The notes under the pieces were generated by a model. The model had not been told where the DNA came from and made no database searches. It was given only the letters and a program-made list of their open reading frames with translations. DNA of 64,000 nucleotides from Terriglobus roseus DSM 18391 (GTDB lineage: Bacteria; Acidobacteriota; Terriglobia; Terriglobales; Acidobacteriaceae), in NCBI RefSeq assembly GCF_000265425.1, contig NC_018014.1:2542001-2606000 (forward strand), given 5' to 3'. Position 1 is the first letter of the stretch, and every line of letters starts with the position of its first letter. Made by a program: the position numbers and the translations under genes. Positions 45,564 to 55,494 of this stretch are shown here, one piece after another.

Positions 45564-47849
45564 ATGATCCTCGATCAGCAGCAGGAATCGAAACCCGCAA
45601 ACATCGGCGACAGCGCCGTCATCGGCAAGCCACAGTCACGTGTCGACGGTCCGCTTAAGACCACCGGCGCGGCCATGTACTCCTCCGACCATCACTTTGA
45701 AGGTCTCGTCTACGCATGGCCGACCACCGCAACCGTCGCAAGCGGCACCATAAGCGCCATCGATACGGCAGCGGCTGCAAAGATGCCAGGCGTCCTGGCC
45801 ATCTACACACACGAGAGCATCGGCGCGCTCTACCGCACTCCTCCCGGCTCGGGCATGTCCATGATCCTGGATGAGAAGCGCCCTCCGCTCGAAGACACCA
45901 CCGTCCGCTACTACGGCCAGTACGTCGCCGTTGCTGTCGCACAAACCGTCGAGCAGGCGCGCGCCGCAGCTGAAGCCGTCAAGGTCACCTACGCAAAGAC
46001 ACCGCACAACACCAGCGACAAGCTACTGGGCGATGTGGAGAAGACCGGCAAGAAGAGTGTCACCAAGCGTGGCGACACCGCAACTGCCTTCGCCTCTGCA
46101 CCCGTCAAGCATGACGCCGTCTACAGCACACCTGCTGAGACGCACAATCCCATCGAGCTCCATGCGTCGGTTGCCGTCTACAAGAATGGCAAGTACACCC
46201 TCTATGAGACATCGCAAGCCGTCGTCAACTCGCGTGACGTACTCGCCGCGCAGCTCGGTGTGCCGTCTGAGAACGTGCAAGTCATCACGCGCTTCCTCGG
46301 CTCAGGCTTCGGCGGCAAGTTGTGGCCCTGGCCGCATGCAGCACTCGCCGCAGCCTGCGCGCGCAACCTGAACCGACCGGTCAAGCTGGTCGTCTCGCGC
46401 TCCATGATGTTCCAGAGCGTCGGCCACCGCCCCGCCATCGACCAGCAGATCAAGCTCGCAGCCGACACCAGCGGCAAGCTCCTCGTCATCGAGCAGAACT
46501 ACGTCAACCACACCTCAATCCTCGACGACTACGACGAAGGTTGCGGCGAAGCTACCGGCTTCATCTACTCCTGCCAGAACGTCGCAGTAAACAGCGGCCT
46601 CGCACGCCGGAACATCGGCACGCCCACCTCCATGCGTGGTCCTGGTGCGGTACCTGGCCTCTACGCGCTTGAGTCCGCCATGGACGAGCTCGCCATCAAG
46701 CTCAAGATGGATCCCGTCAAACTTCGCCAGATCAACGAGCCGCAGAAGGATGAAAGCAACGGCCAGGAGTTCTCCTCACGGCACATGCAGGAATGCATCA
46801 GCACCGGCGCGGAGAAGTTCGGCTGGTCCAAGCGGAACCCGGCAATCGGATCGATGAAGAATGCGGAGGGCGTGACACTCGGCTGGGGCATGGCCGCATG
46901 CACGTGGATTGCAGCCCGCATGGAATCAGAAGCCACCGTCGAACTTCTGCAGGATGGCTCGGCCCGCGTCACCTGCGGCACGCAGGACATCGGCACCGGC
47001 ACCTACACGGTGATCGCGCAGATGGTCTCGCACGAGACTGGCATCCCGATTGACAAGATCGAAGTTGTCCTCGGCGACTCCGCACTGCCGCCCGGCCCCA
47101 TCAGCGGCGGCTCCTGGGCCACCGCGTCCGTAGTTCCCGCAGTGCTGCAGGCCGCGCAGAAGGCCACACAGACACTGCTCGTTGCAGCCGTTGGTGCTGC
47201 CGCAAGTCCCTTCAATGGCAAGGACGCAAAGATGCTCGAGTTCACCAATGGTGGCGTCCAGACCAAGGGCCAGTCCGGCACACACGTCGCCACCGCCGAG
47301 ATCATTCGTATGGCCAAGGTGAAGGCCATCAGCGGTCAGGGCAAGTCCATGGGCACCCTCGGCAATCCCAACGAAAAGCTCTCCTCACACAGCTACGGAG
47401 CGCAGTTCGCTGAGGTTACTTGGGAGCCGGAGATCGCGCGTCTGCGTGTCAGCCGCGTCGTCACCGTCATCGACGCGGGTCGCATGATCAACCCGCGCGC
47501 AGCACGGAACCAGATCGAAGGTGCCGTCGTGATGGGCGTCGGCATGGCCATGTTCGAGGCCACCGAATATGACCAGCGCAGCGGTGCACCAATGAACAGC
47601 AACCTCGCCGACTACGTCATGGCCGTCAACGCCGACTGCCCGGAGATCGACGTCACCTTCCTCGACTACCCGGACTACAACCTCAACGCCATCGGGGCAC
47701 GTGGCGTCGGCGAAATCGGCCTCGCCGGCATCGCCGCAGCGATCACGAATGCAGTTCACCACGCAACCGGCATTCGCGTTCGCAACCTGCCTATCCGCAT
47801 CGAAGACCTGCTCGCTCCGGCAGGCCACCCGAAGAAAGAGCTGGTCTGA
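45564..47849 (+). CDS. paoC: Molybdopterin-binding large subunit of aldehyde oxidoreductase (PaoC type)
   Basis: The 761-residue protein has the two Ald_Xan_dh domains. Landmarks are GKPQSRVDGPLKTTGAAMYS, FLGSGFGGKLWPWPHAALAA and the Arg in TPTSMRGPGAVPGLYALES. The catalytic Glu is in GARGVGEIGLAGIAAAITNA. It oxidises aldehydes at a Mo-cytosine-dinucleotide-type centre by family knowledge; aromatic aldehydes are the E. coli substrates. GGAGG lies 6 bases upstream. It is the last gene of the operon and overlaps the terminator stem at its 3' end. Confidence 0.9.
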   Translation: MILDQQQESKPANIGDSAVIGKPQSRVDGPLKTTGAAMYSSDHHFEGLVYAWPTTATVASGTISAIDTAAAAKMPGVLAIYTHESIGALYRTPPGSGMSMILDEKRPPLEDTTVRYYGQYVAVAVAQTVEQARAAAEAVKVTYAKTPHNTSDKLLGDVEKTGKKSVTKRGDTATAFASAPVKHDAVYSTPAETHNPIELHASVAVYKNGKYTLYETSQAVVNSRDVLAAQLGVPSENVQVITRFLGSGFGGKLWPWPHAALAAACARNLNRPVKLVVSRSMMFQSVGHRPAIDQQIKLAADTSGKLLVIEQNYVNHTSILDDYDEGCGEATGFIYSCQNVAVNSGLARRNIGTPTSMRGPGAVPGLYALESAMDELAIKLKMDPVKLRQINEPQKDESNGQEFSSRHMQECISTGAEKFGWSKRNPAIGSMKNAEGVTLGWGMAACTWIAARMESEATVELLQDGSARVTCGTQDIGTGTYTVIAQMVSHETGIPIDKIEVVLGDSALPPGPISGGSWATASVVPAVLQAAQKATQTLLVAAVGAAASPFNGKDAKMLEFTNGGVQTKGQSGTHVATAEIIRMAKVKAISGQGKSMGTLGNPNEKLSSHSYGAQFAEVTWEPEIARLRVSRVVTVIDAGRMINPRAARNQIEGAVVMGVGMAMFEATEYDQRSGAPMNSNLADYVMAVNADCPEIDVTFLDYPDYNLNAIGARGVGEIGLAGIAAAITNAVHHATGIRVRNLPIRIEDLLAPAGHPKKELV

Positions 47850-47866
47850 GATTCAGACCAGCTCTT
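47836..47866. terminator. Bidirectional hairpin terminator between molybdoenzyme and GH92 genes
   Basis: Perfect 13-base arms AAGAGCTGGTCTG and CAGACCAGCTCTT enclose the loop AGATT. The left arm includes the last codons of the large-subunit gene, and its stop codon lies at the loop. TCTCCTCT follows on the + strand and TCTTTCTTC on the - strand, so it can serve both convergent genes. Confidence 0.75.
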
Positions 47867-47871
47867 CTCCT

Positions 47872-50130
47872 CTAGCGCTTCTCGCAGAAGCGAGCGCCGG
47901 GGTCGCTAAGGGACGGCGGCGGATTTGTCTTTCCCCACTCGGAGGGCGCTGATCCCATCTTCAGGATCAGCGTTCCTCCGTTGGCAATCTCCGCGTGACG
48001 AAACCAGTTCGTCGTCAGACTCCGTCCATTCAACGTCGCCGTCTGCACATAGCGATTCAGGCCGGCTGCATCCAGCCCCTCCGCAACGATGTGCAGCTTC
48101 TTTCCGTTCGCCAGCGCGAGCGAAGCATCGGGCACCGAAGGCGAACTGATCAGGTAGATATCCTGACCAGCCACCGGAAAGATGCCAAGCGACTGGAAGA
48201 TGAGCCAGCTCGACATCGCGCCGGAATCATCGTTGCCAGGGATGCCGGCACGCGTGTCGTTGAATGCCTTCTCCAGCAGCAGGTGCGCAACGTCCGCGCT
48301 CTTGTCCGGACGCCCGGTGTAGTTGTAGAGCACCGGCATCAGGAAGCCAGGTTCATTCGAGATATCGAAGTGCCCGCGCGCGAACGTGAAGTCCATGCGA
48401 TCGTTGAAGCGCTGGTTACCACCCGCCATCTCGATCAGGCGACGCATGTCCTGCGGTGCGTAGAGCGAGTAAGTCCAGATGTCGCCTTCATACATAAAGT
48501 CAGGCCACGTCCCGCGTACTGTGAGGTACGGTTCCGCCCACGAGCCATCCGGCTTACGCGGACGCAGGAACCCCTTGAAGCCTGACACCGCCATGTTGGG
48601 ATCCCACAGGTGCTCGAAGTTATGCGTGCGGGCAAGCGCCCGGTCCATCTGCTTCTGTTCGCCCAGACCGCACGCGACCTCTGCAATTGCGAAGTCGTCA
48701 TAGGCATACTCCACGGTCCGCGAGCCGGCACGCTCATCGGCCGTCGTAATGAAGCCGCGTTCGTTGTAATCCTTCAGCCCACCGCGGCCCTCCTTCTGCG
48801 CGTCCTTCGGAGGCACCTCGGCATCGTGCAACATCGCCTGCAAAGCCGTGGCATAGTCGATGCCCTTTAACCCCTTCACAAAAGCATCTGCAATCACCAC
48901 GTTTGCATTGGAACCACCCTGCGTGCGGCCATTGTCGTTCCCGCTGCGCGCATCCGGCATGTACCCTGCGTGGCGATAGATATCGATCAGCGATCGAATA
49001 ATGTCCCGCTGCCGGTCCGGCGAGATCAGTGTCAGCAGCGGACTCGACGTCCGATACGTATCCCAGATCGCGTAGTAGTCGTCGTAGTACGGCTCCGTCG
49101 AAGACCACAGTGGGTTCTCGCCCGTGCGATCCACCGGCATCATCATGATGTGGTACATCGCCGTGTAAAGCTGGTGACGTTGCGCCTCGGTCTCTCCTTT
49201 TACCTGCAGCTTCTCAAGCTCGGCATTCCAAAGCTTGTTGTTCGCATGGCGCACAGCCTCAAAGCTCCACCCAGGAATCTCTACCTGGATACTCTTCTTC
49301 GCCTGCTCCGCACTGATAAACGAGATGCCGACCTTAGCCTGCACCACTTGATGCGCACGCGCATTGAAATCGAACGAAGCGCCAACAGGCTTATCGCTGG
49401 TGACGACCACATCGCGCTCCGTCCCCAGCTCGCCACCATTCCACGTGCGTACGGCTGCAGCGGGCGTATCGATCTGCATGTCATAGAACACGCGATACTC
49501 GCCACCGCGGTTCCAGCCGCCACGAAAACGAGCGATGCCCTGGATCTCGCTGTTTGAGACCACATGCACCTCGGCACCAACGAAGGTCTGATCCTCCCAG
49601 CCCGTGCCCAGGTTCAGTGCCGCGGCAACATTGACCGTCAGGTGGGCCTCACCCGGATTCAGAAAGGTATAGCGATGAAAGCCAACGCGCCGGCTACTCG
49701 TAAGCTCCGCACGCACCTTCGGTCGCGTCAGCGTTGCGGCATAGTAGCCGGGCTTCGCGACCTCCTCCGTGCGCGGCGTTTTGATGTCATTCAAATTCAG
49801 TGGCCCGGTAACAGGAGCGACACGGATGTTGCCATACTTCCCGGCAGCGCCGCTAAGGTGAAGATGAGAGAAGCCAAGGATCAAGCCGTTGCTCGAATAC
49901 CCAAAGCCCGAGCGGCGTCCGTCGAAGGTCTCCATATCCGGACCAACCTTCAACATGCCGAACGGAACCGTAGAACCGACGAAGGTGTTTCCTCCCCAGT
50001 CCACACCGATAAAAGGATCAACGTAGCGGGTGTAGTCCGGTGCACCTGCGCGACGCACCTCCGACTTCTGAGCAAAAGACGAGGTCGCCACAGATGCGAT
50101 CAACAACAGGGAAAGACAGCGGAGCTTCAA
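47872..50130 (-). CDS. GH92 family alpha-mannosidase
   Basis: Start TTG 50130 is chosen because GAAAGG lies 8 bases upstream and it gives a clean signal peptide (MKLRCLSLLLIASVATSSFAQ); the frame is open to 50157. The 752-residue protein shows GH92 marks throughout: YTRYVDPFIGVDWGGNTFVGST and PFGMLKVGPDM near the N-terminus, FSHLHLSG, RTSSPLLTLISPDRQRD, GNDDSGAMSSWLIFQSLGIFP near the C-terminus. The family uses a calcium-dependent inverting mechanism on alpha-mannosides. It is divergent from a TonB-dependent receptor gene, which suggests joint use of mannose-containing glycans. Confidence 0.92.
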   Translation of the reverse strand: MKLRCLSLLLIASVATSSFAQKSEVRRAGAPDYTRYVDPFIGVDWGGNTFVGSTVPFGMLKVGPDMETFDGRRSGFGYSSNGLILGFSHLHLSGAAGKYGNIRVAPVTGPLNLNDIKTPRTEEVAKPGYYAATLTRPKVRAELTSSRRVGFHRYTFLNPGEAHLTVNVAAALNLGTGWEDQTFVGAEVHVVSNSEIQGIARFRGGWNRGGEYRVFYDMQIDTPAAAVRTWNGGELGTERDVVVTSDKPVGASFDFNARAHQVVQAKVGISFISAEQAKKSIQVEIPGWSFEAVRHANNKLWNAELEKLQVKGETEAQRHQLYTAMYHIMMMPVDRTGENPLWSSTEPYYDDYYAIWDTYRTSSPLLTLISPDRQRDIIRSLIDIYRHAGYMPDARSGNDNGRTQGGSNANVVIADAFVKGLKGIDYATALQAMLHDAEVPPKDAQKEGRGGLKDYNERGFITTADERAGSRTVEYAYDDFAIAEVACGLGEQKQMDRALARTHNFEHLWDPNMAVSGFKGFLRPRKPDGSWAEPYLTVRGTWPDFMYEGDIWTYSLYAPQDMRRLIEMAGGNQRFNDRMDFTFARGHFDISNEPGFLMPVLYNYTGRPDKSADVAHLLLEKAFNDTRAGIPGNDDSGAMSSWLIFQSLGIFPVAGQDIYLISSPSVPDASLALANGKKLHIVAEGLDAAGLNRYVQTATLNGRSLTTNWFRHAEIANGGTLILKMGSAPSEWGKTNPPPSLSDPGARFCEKR

Positions 50131-50225
50131 GGAATTGGCCTTTCTAAAGGACAACAAACAATCAAACAGATTCCGGCATGTTGCGATTCAGGGCCGACGC
50201 ACCAAAGCGGCCCTCGTATAACTAC

Positions 50226-50237
50226 TAAAACGTTATA
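50226..50237. promoter_or_regulatory. Candidate LacI-family-like operator in the divergent GH92/receptor gap
   Basis: TAAAACGTTATA has the palindromic AACGTT core common to many LacI-family operators. It sits midway between the divergent GH92 and receptor genes. Only one copy is seen and no LacI gene is in the window, so the call is tentative. Confidence 0.3.
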
Positions 50238-50425
50238 CCGGAGGCCGGTACCGACCTATGTTTTTCGGTGCGATGAAAGTGCGTCCAGAAGCGTGAAAGA
50301 CCAACACCAGCGGGACTTCTACGCGCTGCCCTCACCCTCCCGGGAACAGATTTACGTTGACAACGAGCTCTGGCGCTACTTATAGTCCGCGTCTACTTCC
50401 AACAAACTGTGGGGACGTCGTGGAT

Positions 50426-53400
50426 ATGTATAGCTACAGAAGAATCGCGTTGCATGCCATTGCGGCTGTCGCACTCGCCCCCCTTGCCGTCAGTAACGGC
50501 TTCGCACAAACTCTGTACGGCGGTCTGACCGGCGTCGTCACAGACTCCAGTGGATCCGTAGTTCCCGGCGCAAAAGTTACGGTGACAAATCCGGCAACTG
50601 GCCTTACGCGCACGGACGCCGCGGACAGTTCCGGAGCGTACCAGTTCACCGATCTTCCGCCCGGCACCTACGGTGTCGTCATCACGGCGCCCAGCTTCGG
50701 CACCGCCACTTCGAAGTCTGTACCCATCAGCGCGAATCAGTCACGCCGCTTTGACGCAACACTCACCGTTGGCAACGTGACGGAGACCGTTGAGGTCAAC
50801 ACGGTACCGCCTGCCCTGCAGACCGAGCGAGCGGACGTGAACTATGAGATCAGCCCCACGCAGGTCCAGGAGTTGCCGACGACCTCGACCGCAGGCCGAA
50901 ACTTCCAGGGGCTCTATCGCCTCATCCCCGGTGTTCCGCCGCCCGTTGAGAACAACTCACAGGCCGGCAATCCAGGCCGGACACAGGCCGTCACGGCAAA
51001 CGGCATCGTGAACACGGTCAACTCCACCAAGATCGACGGTGCCGCCGTGGGCTATCCGTGGCTCCAGTCCATCGTTGCCTATATCCCGCCGACAGATTCC
51101 ATCGAGTCAGCCAACATCGTCACCAACAGCTTCAACGCAGAGCAGGGTGCTGCCGGCGGTATCGCTGCAAACCTCATCGTGAAGAGCGGTACCAACCGCT
51201 TTCACGGCGGCGCATGGGCGTATAACTCCATCGCCCAGTTCAACGCGCGCCAGTACTTCACCCGCGTCACGACCACGCCGATCCTGCCCAAGAACATCTA
51301 TAACGAGTTCGGCGGCAACATCGGCGGTCCCATCATCCGCGACAAGCTCTTCTTCTTCTTTGGCTATAACCGTGTTTCGCTCCGTCAGTTCAAGACGGGC
51401 GGTGCAATGAACGTGCCACTTGCAGCCCTGCGCGGCGGCAACTTCGCGGGCACCGGTACCACCATCTACGACCCAACCACCGGCAACGCCAACGGTTCCG
51501 GACGCACGCCCTTTCCGGGAAACGTGATCCCCACGGGGAGACTAAGCCCCGCCACACAAAAGATTCTCGCGCTCCTCCCAACGGAGAAGGTCAACGCGAT
51601 CTCCGGTAACTATCCCGGCGGCGCCGTGCTCTCGTATGACCGCGCGTCGTACGACACGAAGATCAGCTACAACCCGACAGACAAGACCACTTTCTTCGGT
51701 CGTTACTCCATCGGTCGTTCGCAGATCACCGATCCGCCCGCACTCGGCGCCGCCATCGGCAACACGTGGGATGGTGGTCAGCCTGGAACAGCGCCTGGCA
51801 CCATCCAGAACATCGGCCTGGGCGCGACGCATTCGTTCACATCGAACTTCCTCATCGACGCGAATGCCGGCTTCGTGCGCATCAATCTCGCCGCACGCGC
51901 TCCGGACTACGGCACCAACCTCGGCACAGACCTTCTGGGCATCAGCGGTACCAACGGTGCAACACCCTTCCAGTCTGGCCTGCCAGGATTTCTGCCGACC
52001 GGACTCTCCAGCTTCGGTAACTACATCCAGTCCAATCCCTTCCAGTTCCGTGACATGCAGTATGTCGGCAATCTGAACGGCACTTACCTGCACGGCAAAC
52101 ACAACTTCCGTTTCGGCGGGGAGTATGTGCACTCTGCCATCAACCATCTGCAGGCAAACAACGCCGGCCCGCGCGGACAGTTCACCTTCACAGGCGGCGT
52201 CACCGGCAACAACAGCGGCCTGGCCGCCGATGGTCCCAACTACTACCGCACCGTCGCCGACATGCTCCTCGGTCTTCCGCAGGCAATCGGCAAAACCGTC
52301 CAACTCTTCCAGCCCAATGGCCCCCGCTTTTCAGTCTTCAGCTTTTACGCACAGGACACTTGGAAAGCGACACCGAACCTCACGATTAACTACGGCCTCC
52401 GGTACGAGTACTATCCCTTCGCGAACCGCGATCACACCGGCGTCTTCCGCTTCGATCCCGCCACCAGCAACGTGCTGATCGGCGGACGCGGCAACACACC
52501 AACCGATACCGGTGCAGACGTCGGGCGCGGACAGCTCGTCCCGCGATTCGGCATCAACTACCGCATCAACGAGAAGACGGTCATCCGAGCCGGCGGCGGC
52601 ATCACGGTGGACCCGGAAAACTATCGCTTCTTCCGCGACTCTTATCCGGCCCTGATCACCCTGAACAACACCGGTGCAAACAACTACGTCGCAGCCGGTG
52701 CGCTCACCGCGCCCAACGCGGGAGCCCCGGGGATGAACACCCTCCCCAGCGGCGCGCTGGCGGCCGGCGTCCCGACTGTGAACGTGCCTAATATCAATAC
52801 CGGCATCGTTCCCTTGCCCTTCAACTACACGACACAGACTGCACCGCAGAAGTGGCGTCGCGGCTACATCGAAGCCTATAACCTGTTTATTGACCGAGAC
52901 CTCGCGCATGACGTCGTATTGAACATCGGTTACGTCGGCACGCACCATGTCCGTCAGGTGCTAGGCATCGACATCAACGCGGGTGGCGTCAGCACGCTTG
53001 GAGCGGCAAGCCGTCCGCTCTTCGCAAATGCCACAGCTCCCGGCGGCGCATTACGCTACACCGGAACCATCCTCAACGTGGCGCCCGCCGGAGACGAAGA
53101 ATACTCGGGCATGCAGCTACAGATCAGCGATCGCCAGCTGAAGACCCTGCAATTCGGCTACAGCTACACCTGGTCGCACTATCTCAACTACTGGGACGCT
53201 GACTCGACACTCGGCACGCCCACCTTCAGCACGCCCGGTCTCTACAAGCGCAACTTCGCCTCGTCGGGCTTTGACCGCACCCATATGAATTCCCTATGGA
53301 CGGTCTATAAGATTCCCTTCGGCAGAGGTCGCCAGTTTCTGAGTTCAGGCTTTGTTGGCAGTCTCGTAGGCGGTTGGGACCTGAATACCATCACCACCTA

Positions 53401-53830
53401 CTACAGCGGCAGGCCTTTTCAGATCACGGACTCATCGCAGGCAGGCAACGGTGATACTGTGGTTCCCAACCAGATCTCGCAGCCGGTCAGAGCCGGCACA
53501 AAGTATCAACCCGGATCGAGTGTGTATCCGTATTACATCCAGAACCAGGGAAATTATGCCAAGCTGCCGAACGCGTCTTCGAACGGCAACACCTCGCGTA
53601 ACTCAGTGCGCGGCCCAGGGTACTTCAACCTTGACGTAGGACTGACTCGCAACATTCCAATCTACCGTGAGCTTGCCATCATCCTGAAAGCAGAGTCCTT
53701 CGATGTAACGAATACTCCGCAATGGAGTGCACCAGTCGCGAACGTCAATGACAGCGGCTTCGGTCAGATCCAGAGCGTGCTGTCCACATCCAACCGCACA
53801 CTCCGCTTCAGCGGCCGCATCTCCTTCTAA
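50426..53830 (+). CDS. Oar-like TonB-dependent receptor with carboxypeptidase-regulatory-like domain
   Basis: From ATG 50426 the protein has 1134 residues; upstream codons in the same frame are not signal-like. A signal peptide (ALHAIAAVALAPLAVSNGFAQ) is followed by the Ig-like regulatory domain (LTGVVTDSSGSVVPGAKVTV, SGAYQFTDLPPGTYGVVI), the plug (KIDGAAVGYPWLQSI, GGIAANLIVKSGTNRFHGGA) and a barrel ending FSGRISF. It differs from the first receptor in the plug and barrel. It is divergent from the GH92 gene and beside a DUF2264 gene, so import of sugar oligomers is a reasonable inference. Confidence 0.9.
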   Translation: MYSYRRIALHAIAAVALAPLAVSNGFAQTLYGGLTGVVTDSSGSVVPGAKVTVTNPATGLTRTDAADSSGAYQFTDLPPGTYGVVITAPSFGTATSKSVPISANQSRRFDATLTVGNVTETVEVNTVPPALQTERADVNYEISPTQVQELPTTSTAGRNFQGLYRLIPGVPPPVENNSQAGNPGRTQAVTANGIVNTVNSTKIDGAAVGYPWLQSIVAYIPPTDSIESANIVTNSFNAEQGAAGGIAANLIVKSGTNRFHGGAWAYNSIAQFNARQYFTRVTTTPILPKNIYNEFGGNIGGPIIRDKLFFFFGYNRVSLRQFKTGGAMNVPLAALRGGNFAGTGTTIYDPTTGNANGSGRTPFPGNVIPTGRLSPATQKILALLPTEKVNAISGNYPGGAVLSYDRASYDTKISYNPTDKTTFFGRYSIGRSQITDPPALGAAIGNTWDGGQPGTAPGTIQNIGLGATHSFTSNFLIDANAGFVRINLAARAPDYGTNLGTDLLGISGTNGATPFQSGLPGFLPTGLSSFGNYIQSNPFQFRDMQYVGNLNGTYLHGKHNFRFGGEYVHSAINHLQANNAGPRGQFTFTGGVTGNNSGLAADGPNYYRTVADMLLGLPQAIGKTVQLFQPNGPRFSVFSFYAQDTWKATPNLTINYGLRYEYYPFANRDHTGVFRFDPATSNVLIGGRGNTPTDTGADVGRGQLVPRFGINYRINEKTVIRAGGGITVDPENYRFFRDSYPALITLNNTGANNYVAAGALTAPNAGAPGMNTLPSGALAAGVPTVNVPNINTGIVPLPFNYTTQTAPQKWRRGYIEAYNLFIDRDLAHDVVLNIGYVGTHHVRQVLGIDINAGGVSTLGAASRPLFANATAPGGALRYTGTILNVAPAGDEEYSGMQLQISDRQLKTLQFGYSYTWSHYLNYWDADSTLGTPTFSTPGLYKRNFASSGFDRTHMNSLWTVYKIPFGRGRQFLSSGFVGSLVGGWDLNTITTYYSGRPFQITDSSQAGNGDTVVPNQISQPVRAGTKYQPGSSVYPYYIQNQGNYAKLPNASSNGNTSRNSVRGPGYFNLDVGLTRNIPIYRELAIILKAESFDVTNTPQWSAPVANVNDSGFGQIQSVLSTSNRTLRFSGRISF

Positions 53831-53842
53831 CCAATCAACTCA

Positions 53843-53882
53843 AGAGGTCCGCATCTCACACAATATGCGGACCTCTCTTTTT
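53843..53882. terminator. Strong rho-independent terminator after the second receptor gene
   Basis: Perfect 12-base arms AGAGGTCCGCAT and ATGCGGACCTCT enclose a 10-base loop and are followed by CTTTTT. It begins 13 bases after the receptor stop and lies between convergent genes. Confidence 0.88.
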
Positions 53883-53891
53883 CTGAACGCG

Positions 53892-55142
53892 TCAATCCGT
53901 TGCGTGGTCGGCGGCATGATCTTCTCCGGACCAGATACGCAACGAACTCCACTTCTCCGCCGCCCCACTCCAGAAGGGATCGCTCGCGGGTAGTCCCAAT
54001 GGCAGGAAAGCTGTAGTGCAAAGATACAAACTCCCCGTGGAGATATAGGTCTCACCCAGCGAGGGCTGATGCCCGGCCAGCCCGATCGTAAGCCACCCCT
54101 TTGTGTCAAAGGTGCCACGAGCAAGCATCGTGCGTTTGATCACCGCATTCAGCGCGCAGCGAGCCTGCGCAGGCGAAAGATGCTCTGGTAGCTGCCGGCG
54201 CAAGGCAGCATCCGCCAGATGATGATATGCACCGCAACGGTACGCAATGGAACGTCCGATGGGCGGGAAACTGCCATCTGGATTAATGCTCCGCTCCTGC
54301 AACGCGGCAAACCGTTTCGCTCTCTCGACGATCGGCTTCCGCATCGCAGTCCACGCCGTCTCCTTGTCCCCGACAACCTCCATCAGAGCCACCAGGAAGG
54401 GATGAATCACGTAGGAGTTGTAGTTATCCGCGTGGAAGTGCGGGCCATCACCATAGATGCCATCACCCAGAAACCAAGCTGCGTGCTCGCGCAGAGCATA
54501 ATCCACGCGCTCACGATCCCAATCTTCTCCCAGCATCGACAGACACGCCTCAACCATCGCAGCGAATAGCAGCCAGTTGTTGTAAGGCGGCGTCTGTCGC
54601 CGTGTCGCACGCAAAGCTTCACCAAGATGCTTCTTCACCGGCTCGGGGAGCGCATGCAACAAAGTGCGCGGAGCGCGTGCCATCGCGAGCGATAGAAATC
54701 CTGCGTCCACGATGGTCTGCCGTGCCGAACCAAATCGCAGATAAGAGGGCAAACCCGAATCAACTGACATCGCAATGGCCTTCTGAGCCAGTGCGGCACA
54801 ACGCGCACGCTCAGCCTCTTCCGCGCCTGTCAGTGTCGTGTTCTCAAGCCACGGCGCAATGCCAGACAACGTCCTTGCCAGCGCCTCCAGCGGCGAGACA
54901 CCACGGCGATCTGCCTCCTGGCCAGCAGCAGCCTCCACCGGCATCGCTTCAAACAACGTTCCTGCCGCGGCGGATCGCAGGACGGGATCAACAATCTTGA
55001 CGAGAAGCTCCGTCCAATCCGAACGCATCGACGAAGCGCTCTCTGCAAGCGCTTCTGAGCTGAAACTTGCTGAAGACAATGAGGGTGTCAGCAACGCGGC
55101 AAAGCTTCCCGTCGCACCTGTAAGTAGCCTTCTGCGATTCAC
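53892..55142 (-). CDS. Tat-exported DUF2264-type protein
   Basis: AAGGAG abuts the in-frame ATG 55148 with no spacing, but lies 6 bases before GTG 55142, so GTG 55142 is the better start (416 residues). The N-terminus reads NRRRLLTGATGSFAALLTPS, a twin-arginine-like signal. The body carries DUF2264 marks: TPPYNNWLLFAAMVEACLSM, YGDGPHFHADNYNSYVIHPF, IGRSIAYRCGAYHHLADAAL and the late GLAGHQPSLGETYISTGSLY. DUF2264 proteins occur with glycosidases and resemble (alpha/alpha)6 barrels; the reaction is not established. Its neighbours suggest a role in glycan use. Confidence 0.85.
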   Translation of the reverse strand: MNRRRLLTGATGSFAALLTPSLSSASFSSEALAESASSMRSDWTELLVKIVDPVLRSAAAGTLFEAMPVEAAAGQEADRRGVSPLEALARTLSGIAPWLENTTLTGAEEAERARCAALAQKAIAMSVDSGLPSYLRFGSARQTIVDAGFLSLAMARAPRTLLHALPEPVKKHLGEALRATRRQTPPYNNWLLFAAMVEACLSMLGEDWDRERVDYALREHAAWFLGDGIYGDGPHFHADNYNSYVIHPFLVALMEVVGDKETAWTAMRKPIVERAKRFAALQERSINPDGSFPPIGRSIAYRCGAYHHLADAALRRQLPEHLSPAQARCALNAVIKRTMLARGTFDTKGWLTIGLAGHQPSLGETYISTGSLYLCTTAFLPLGLPASDPFWSGAAEKWSSLRIWSGEDHAADHATD

Positions 55143-55311
55143 ATCCATCTCCTTACGCCGCTAGGCTCGAGGTCGCACTTTGCATCGCGCAACAGACGGG
55201 CTTCATGCGCATAGAACCCGAGGATTAGCGACTCCCTGAAAGTGGTTGAAGTCTACCCGAACTTGCCTCGACGCGTCGCCTAAGCGTCACTCCGGAGAAC
55301 TCACAGGCACC

Positions 55312-55327
55312 TGTGACAGACATCACT
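55312..55327. promoter_or_regulatory. CRP/FNR-family-like site upstream of the BON gene
   Basis: TGTGA-CAGACA-TCACT matches the TGTGA-N6-TCACA palindrome with one mismatch, 167 bases before the BON start. A second TCACA half lies just upstream (55301-55305). Confidence 0.45.
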
Positions 55328-55494
55328 TCAAGCGAAGGGACCGCGCGCTAAGTTTGCATCAGGCGCGACGACACATGAGTTGAGATCTGTCGCTGCAAGG
55401 TGTTTCTACGTATCAGGACGAAGATCGGGCCGCACACATACGGCCTCTGCATCACGTCCGACCCACCCTTACATCCCCAAGGAGGAACCTTCCG

